Source of the DNA: Planctomycetaceae bacterium
GTDB lineage: Bacteria > Planctomycetota > Planctomycetia > Pirellulales > Thermoguttaceae
Length of the DNA stretch: 9,131 bases
Reading direction: 5' to 3'
Assembly (NCBI GenBank): GCA_031256755.1
Contig: JAIRPZ010000153.1
Span: 1 to 9,131, forward strand
Shown here piece by piece: positions 7,459 through 9,131 of the stretch (within the stretch, counting starts at the first letter, position 1; every line of letters begins with the position of its first letter). The position numbers and the translations under genes were made by a program. The notes beneath the pieces are model-generated. The model searched no databases. It was not told the origin of the DNA and worked only from the letters and a program-made list of their open reading frames with translations.

Positions 7459-8643
7459 ATGGCTAAAAAATCAATTGCTGCTGTCGATGTCCGAAACAAA
7501 ACCGTCTTTATCCGCGTTGATTTCAACGTGCCGCTGGACGACAGCGGAAAAATCACAGACGATAACCGAATCAAAATGGCACTCCCCACTATCCAGAATG
7601 TCTTGGAACGCGGCGGAAAAGTCATTCTCGCCAGTCATCTCGGTCGTCCCAAAGACGCTCCCGACCCGAAATACACAATGAAACCGACTGCCGTCCGCCT
7701 TGCCGAACTCCTGAAAAAACCGGTGGAATTCGCTGCCGATACGGTCGGTGCCGATGCCAAAGCGAAAGTGGCCGCGCTGAAAGACGGCGGCATTCTCGTT
7801 CTGGAAAACCTCCGGTTTCAGCCCGGCGAAAAAAACGGCGATGACGCTTTCGCCAAAGAACTCGCCGCTTTCGCCGACATTTATGTCAATGATGCTTTCG
7901 GAACCTGCCACCGAACCGATGCGTCCATGTACGCACTGCCGAAAGCGATGGGGACAAAACCGAAGGTCTGCGGTTTCCTTGTCGAAAAGGAAATCAAGTA
8001 CCTGAAAAGTGCGATTGACGACCCGAAACGTCCGTTTGTGGCGATTATCGGCGGCAAGAAGGTCTCCGACAAAATTATGGTCATTAAAAACCTGCTCGGC
8101 ATCTGCGATAAAGTGCTGATTGGCGGGGCGATGGCGTACACGTTTTCTCTTGCGAAGGGGGAAAAAGTCGGCAACAGTTTGACCGAACCGGATAAAGCGG
8201 ATTTGGCGAAGGAACTGATGGTACTCGGCGGCAGCAAACTGGTTTTGCCGACGGATACGCATTGCAGCGACAAATTTGCGGCGGACGGCAATAAAAAAAT
8301 CGTGAAAGCGGGGGAAATCCCGGACGGTTTTGAGGGGCTGGACATCGGTCCCGAAACGGCGAAACTCTACGCCGGTATCGTGAAAACGGCAAAGACCGTT
8401 GTTTGGAACGGACCGATGGGTGTCAGCGAAATGCCGCCGTTTGATGAAGGGACGAAAGCGGTGGCACAGGCGGTGGCGGACAGCGGTTCGGTGAGTATCA
8501 TCGGCGGCGGCGACAGTGCGGCGGCGATTCAGCAACTTGGTTTTGCGGACAAGGTTTCCCACGTCAGTACCGGCGGCGGTGCCAGTTTGGAGATGCTTGA
8601 AGGCAAAAAATTTGCCGCCGTGGACGTGCTGGATGAGGCGTAA
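7459..8643 (+). CDS. pgk: Phosphoglycerate kinase
   Basis: This cytosolic glycolytic enzyme transfers phosphate between 1,3-bisphosphoglycerate and ADP. At 394 residues it has the normal bacterial length and all main motifs: RVDFNVPLDD (19-28), SHLGRP (59-64), LENLRF (115-120), NDAFGTCHR (144-152), the nucleotide-binding loop IGGKKVSDK (197-205), DIGPETAK (295-302), VVWNGPMGVSE (314-324), GGGDSAAAI (349-357) and the C-terminal HVSTGGGASLEMLEG (368-382). Residue 200 is Lys, where the families I know usually have Ala or Ser (GG[A/S]KV); the conserved Lys201 is kept. The ATG at 7459 is preferred over the frame's upstream ATG at 7258, because the upstream 67 residues have no PGK similarity and contain the promoter. 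No clear Shine-Dalgarno sequence is present. Alanine codons switch from GCC/GCT to GCG after about codon 150. A heptanucleotide palindrome begins 10 nt after the stop. Confidence 0.96.
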   Translation: MAKKSIAAVDVRNKTVFIRVDFNVPLDDSGKITDDNRIKMALPTIQNVLERGGKVILASHLGRPKDAPDPKYTMKPTAVRLAELLKKPVEFAADTVGADAKAKVAALKDGGILVLENLRFQPGEKNGDDAFAKELAAFADIYVNDAFGTCHRTDASMYALPKAMGTKPKVCGFLVEKEIKYLKSAIDDPKRPFVAIIGGKKVSDKIMVIKNLLGICDKVLIGGAMAYTFSLAKGEKVGNSLTEPDKADLAKELMVLGGSKLVLPTDTHCSDKFAADGNKKIVKAGEIPDGFEGLDIGPETAKLYAGIVKTAKTVVWNGPMGVSEMPPFDEGTKAVAQAVADSGSVSIIGGGDSAAAIQQLGFADKVSHVSTGGGASLEMLEGKKFAAVDVLDEA

Positions 8644-8652
8644 TGGATAATA

Positions 8653-8736
8653 GATAGCAGACGGCAGACGGCAGATTGCAGCAGAAAAGATTCTCTCTTG
8701 CTGCCGTCTGCTGTCTGCTGTCTGCCGTCTGCTATC
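8653..8736. repeat. Heptanucleotide-repeat palindrome, copy 2
   Basis: The left arm has units GCAGACG (8657), GCAGACG (8664) and GCAGATT (8671), then GCAGCAG (8678-8684). The centre (8685-8699) is nearly identical to copy 1. The right arm has five CTGCNNT units (8701, 8708, 8715, 8722, 8729). The outer 17 bp (8653-8669 with 8720-8736) pair exactly. This copy has more heptads than copy 1, so unit number varies between loci. It begins 10 nt after the pgk stop. Confidence 0.85.
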
Positions 8737-8788
8737 ACGCCGCCGCCGGCAATGATTTCCCATGACGAAAATTCCCGTCTACTCTCTC

Positions 8789-8816
8789 TTGCATTATTTT
8801 TCAAATTGGTTATAAT
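8789..8816 (+). promoter_or_regulatory. Promoter of the 3'-terminal locus
   Basis: TTGCAT (8789-8794), a 16-nt spacer and a perfect TATAAT (8811-8816). The layout matches the pgk promoter, including an identical -35. A start near 8823 lies only about 15 nt before the ATG at 8838. Confidence 0.65.
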
Positions 8817-8837
8817 ACTTTCTCCATTCGGAAAAAT

Positions 8838-9131
8838 ATGAATTCCGTGAAATATATTTATCAGCGTTTACGTGCCGAACATGGTCATCCGATTTTTGAC
8901 CGTGCCATGAATTACGTGCGCTCACCTCACCTCACCTCACCTCACCTCACCGAGTCGAGTCGGAATTGCGCTAACTCCTTCTTTTTCCGGCACTTTGAGC
9001 CGGTTATCACGGCGGTTTTCCCGCGTGCAAAAGCAGACACAAATGCACCGGCAAAGTGCCGATTCTTCCAACCTTTTCTTCCAACCCTTTTCCGTACAAC
9101 CCTGTACCGCGGTGGTACAAGGGCGTTTTTT
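8838..9131 (+). CDS. Unrecognised short open frame with in-frame CTCAC repeats (runs off window)
   Basis: From the ATG at 8838 the frame stays open for 98 codons to the last base. The first 29 residues (MNSVKYIYQRLRAEHGHPIF, then DRAMNYVRS) look protein-like and soluble, with no signal peptide. The CTCAC tract then encodes S-P-H-L-T repeats. The remainder is Phe/Arg/Pro-rich and resembles no domain I know. A strong promoter sits just upstream; GGAAAA before the ATG is a weak ribosome site. An intrinsic terminator at 9100-9131 lies inside the frame, so either the protein ends just past the window or the frame is fortuitous. Alternatives are a truncated gene whose original 3' end was lost, a phase-variable gene, or a small RNA of about 310 nt with no protein product. 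Confidence 0.3.
   Translation, partial: MNSVKYIYQRLRAEHGHPIFDRAMNYVRSPHLTSPHLTESSRNCANSFFFRHFEPVITAVFPRAKADTNAPAKCRFFQPFLPTLFRTTLYRGGTRAFF
8921..8950. repeat. CTCAC pentanucleotide tandem repeat (6 units)
   Basis: Six perfect tandem CTCAC units are followed directly by two CGAGT units (8951-8960). A 5-nt unit changes the reading frame with every gain or loss. With one unit fewer, the frame starting at 8838 would stop at TAA 8972-8974; with one more it would enter another frame that also stays open to the window end. Confidence 0.95.
8988..9061. repeat. Long stem-loop (14 bp with a 2-nt bulge)
   Basis: CGGCACTTTG (8988-8997) pairs exactly with CAAAGTGCCG (9052-9061). After an AG bulge, CCGG (9000-9003) pairs with CCGG (9048-9051). 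The 44-nt loop includes a small GCGG/CCGC hairpin (9012-9015 with 9021-9024). The left arm can also fold alone, CCGGC/GCCGG (8987-8991 with 8999-9003). Confidence 0.7.
9065..9091 (+). repeat. Short pyrimidine-rich tandem repeat
   Basis: CTTCCAACCTTTT (9065-9077) is followed immediately by CTTCCAACCCTTTT (9078-9091). The units differ by one inserted C. They link the stem-loop to the terminator. Confidence 0.6.
9100..9131 (+). terminator. Intrinsic (rho-independent) terminator
   Basis: CCCT-GTACC (9100-9108) pairs with GGTAC-A-AGGG (9114-9123) as a 9-bp stem with one bulged A and a 5-nt loop. CG and six T (9126-9131) follow, and the window ends there. With the promoter at 8789 it bounds a transcription unit of about 310 nt. 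Confidence 0.75.

Noticed and set aside
738..8643. A glycolytic operon linking PFK and PGK
   Set aside because: The genes are 5.7 kb apart, with unrelated genes and a minus-strand gene between them, and each has its own promoter.
7471..8763. 430-codon open frame on the minus strand across pgk
   Set aside because: It is antisense to a clearly real pgk. The translation is Phe/His/Arg-rich with no domain, and runs into the repeat palindrome. It is open only because pgk rarely uses codons that give antisense stops in that frame.
8921..8960. CRISPR-like or iteron-like array
   Set aside because: The 5-nt units have no spacers and are too short for CRISPR repeats or typical iterons. It is a simple tandem repeat.

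Overview
This 9.1 kb bacterial chromosomal window carries housekeeping and envelope/periplasm-type genes separated by repeat-rich intergenic spacers. A planctomycete is likely, perhaps a Pirellulales/Thermoguttaceae-like gut or anaerobic lineage. The main reason is the 794-residue protein joining prenyltransferase/terpenoid-cyclase-like repeats to DUF4159, an architecture I associate with Planctomycetes; the scarcity of Shine-Dalgarno sequences fits. This is inference from family knowledge, not a database match.

Layout: (1) 1-480, 3' part of a PD-(D/E)XK nuclease-like protein. (2) 481-737, a spacer holding a heptanucleotide palindrome, a dispersed repeat and a promoter. (3) 738-1727, 6-phosphofructokinase. 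(4) 1809-3536, an exported M2-like zinc peptidase. (5) 3537-3795, a spacer with three more copies of the dispersed repeat, one inverted, and a strong extended -10 promoter. (6) 3796-6180, an exported protein with prenyltransferase-fold repeats and two DUF4159-type modules. (7) 6273-7256 on the minus strand, a TIGR01212/YhcC-type radical SAM protein, convergent with gene 6. (8) 7459-8643, phosphoglycerate kinase, divergent from gene 7. (9) 8644-9131, a second heptanucleotide palindrome, a strong promoter, a short open frame interrupted by a CTCAC x6 pentanucleotide tract, a long stem-loop, and an intrinsic terminator ending exactly at the window edge.

Two glycolytic enzymes (PFK and PGK) are present, but each seems to have its own promoter, so there is no obvious operon. 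Five + strand transcription starts share a promoter pattern: a -35 resembling TNGCAN, a 16-17 nt spacer, and a TANAAT -10, often with TGn upstream. No defence system, CRISPR array, tRNA, rRNA or transposase is recognisable. The most unusual parts are the repeat families, the 8789-9131 locus, the Asp-to-Asn change in the PFK Mg-binding motif, and a marked codon-usage shift along the + strand genes.
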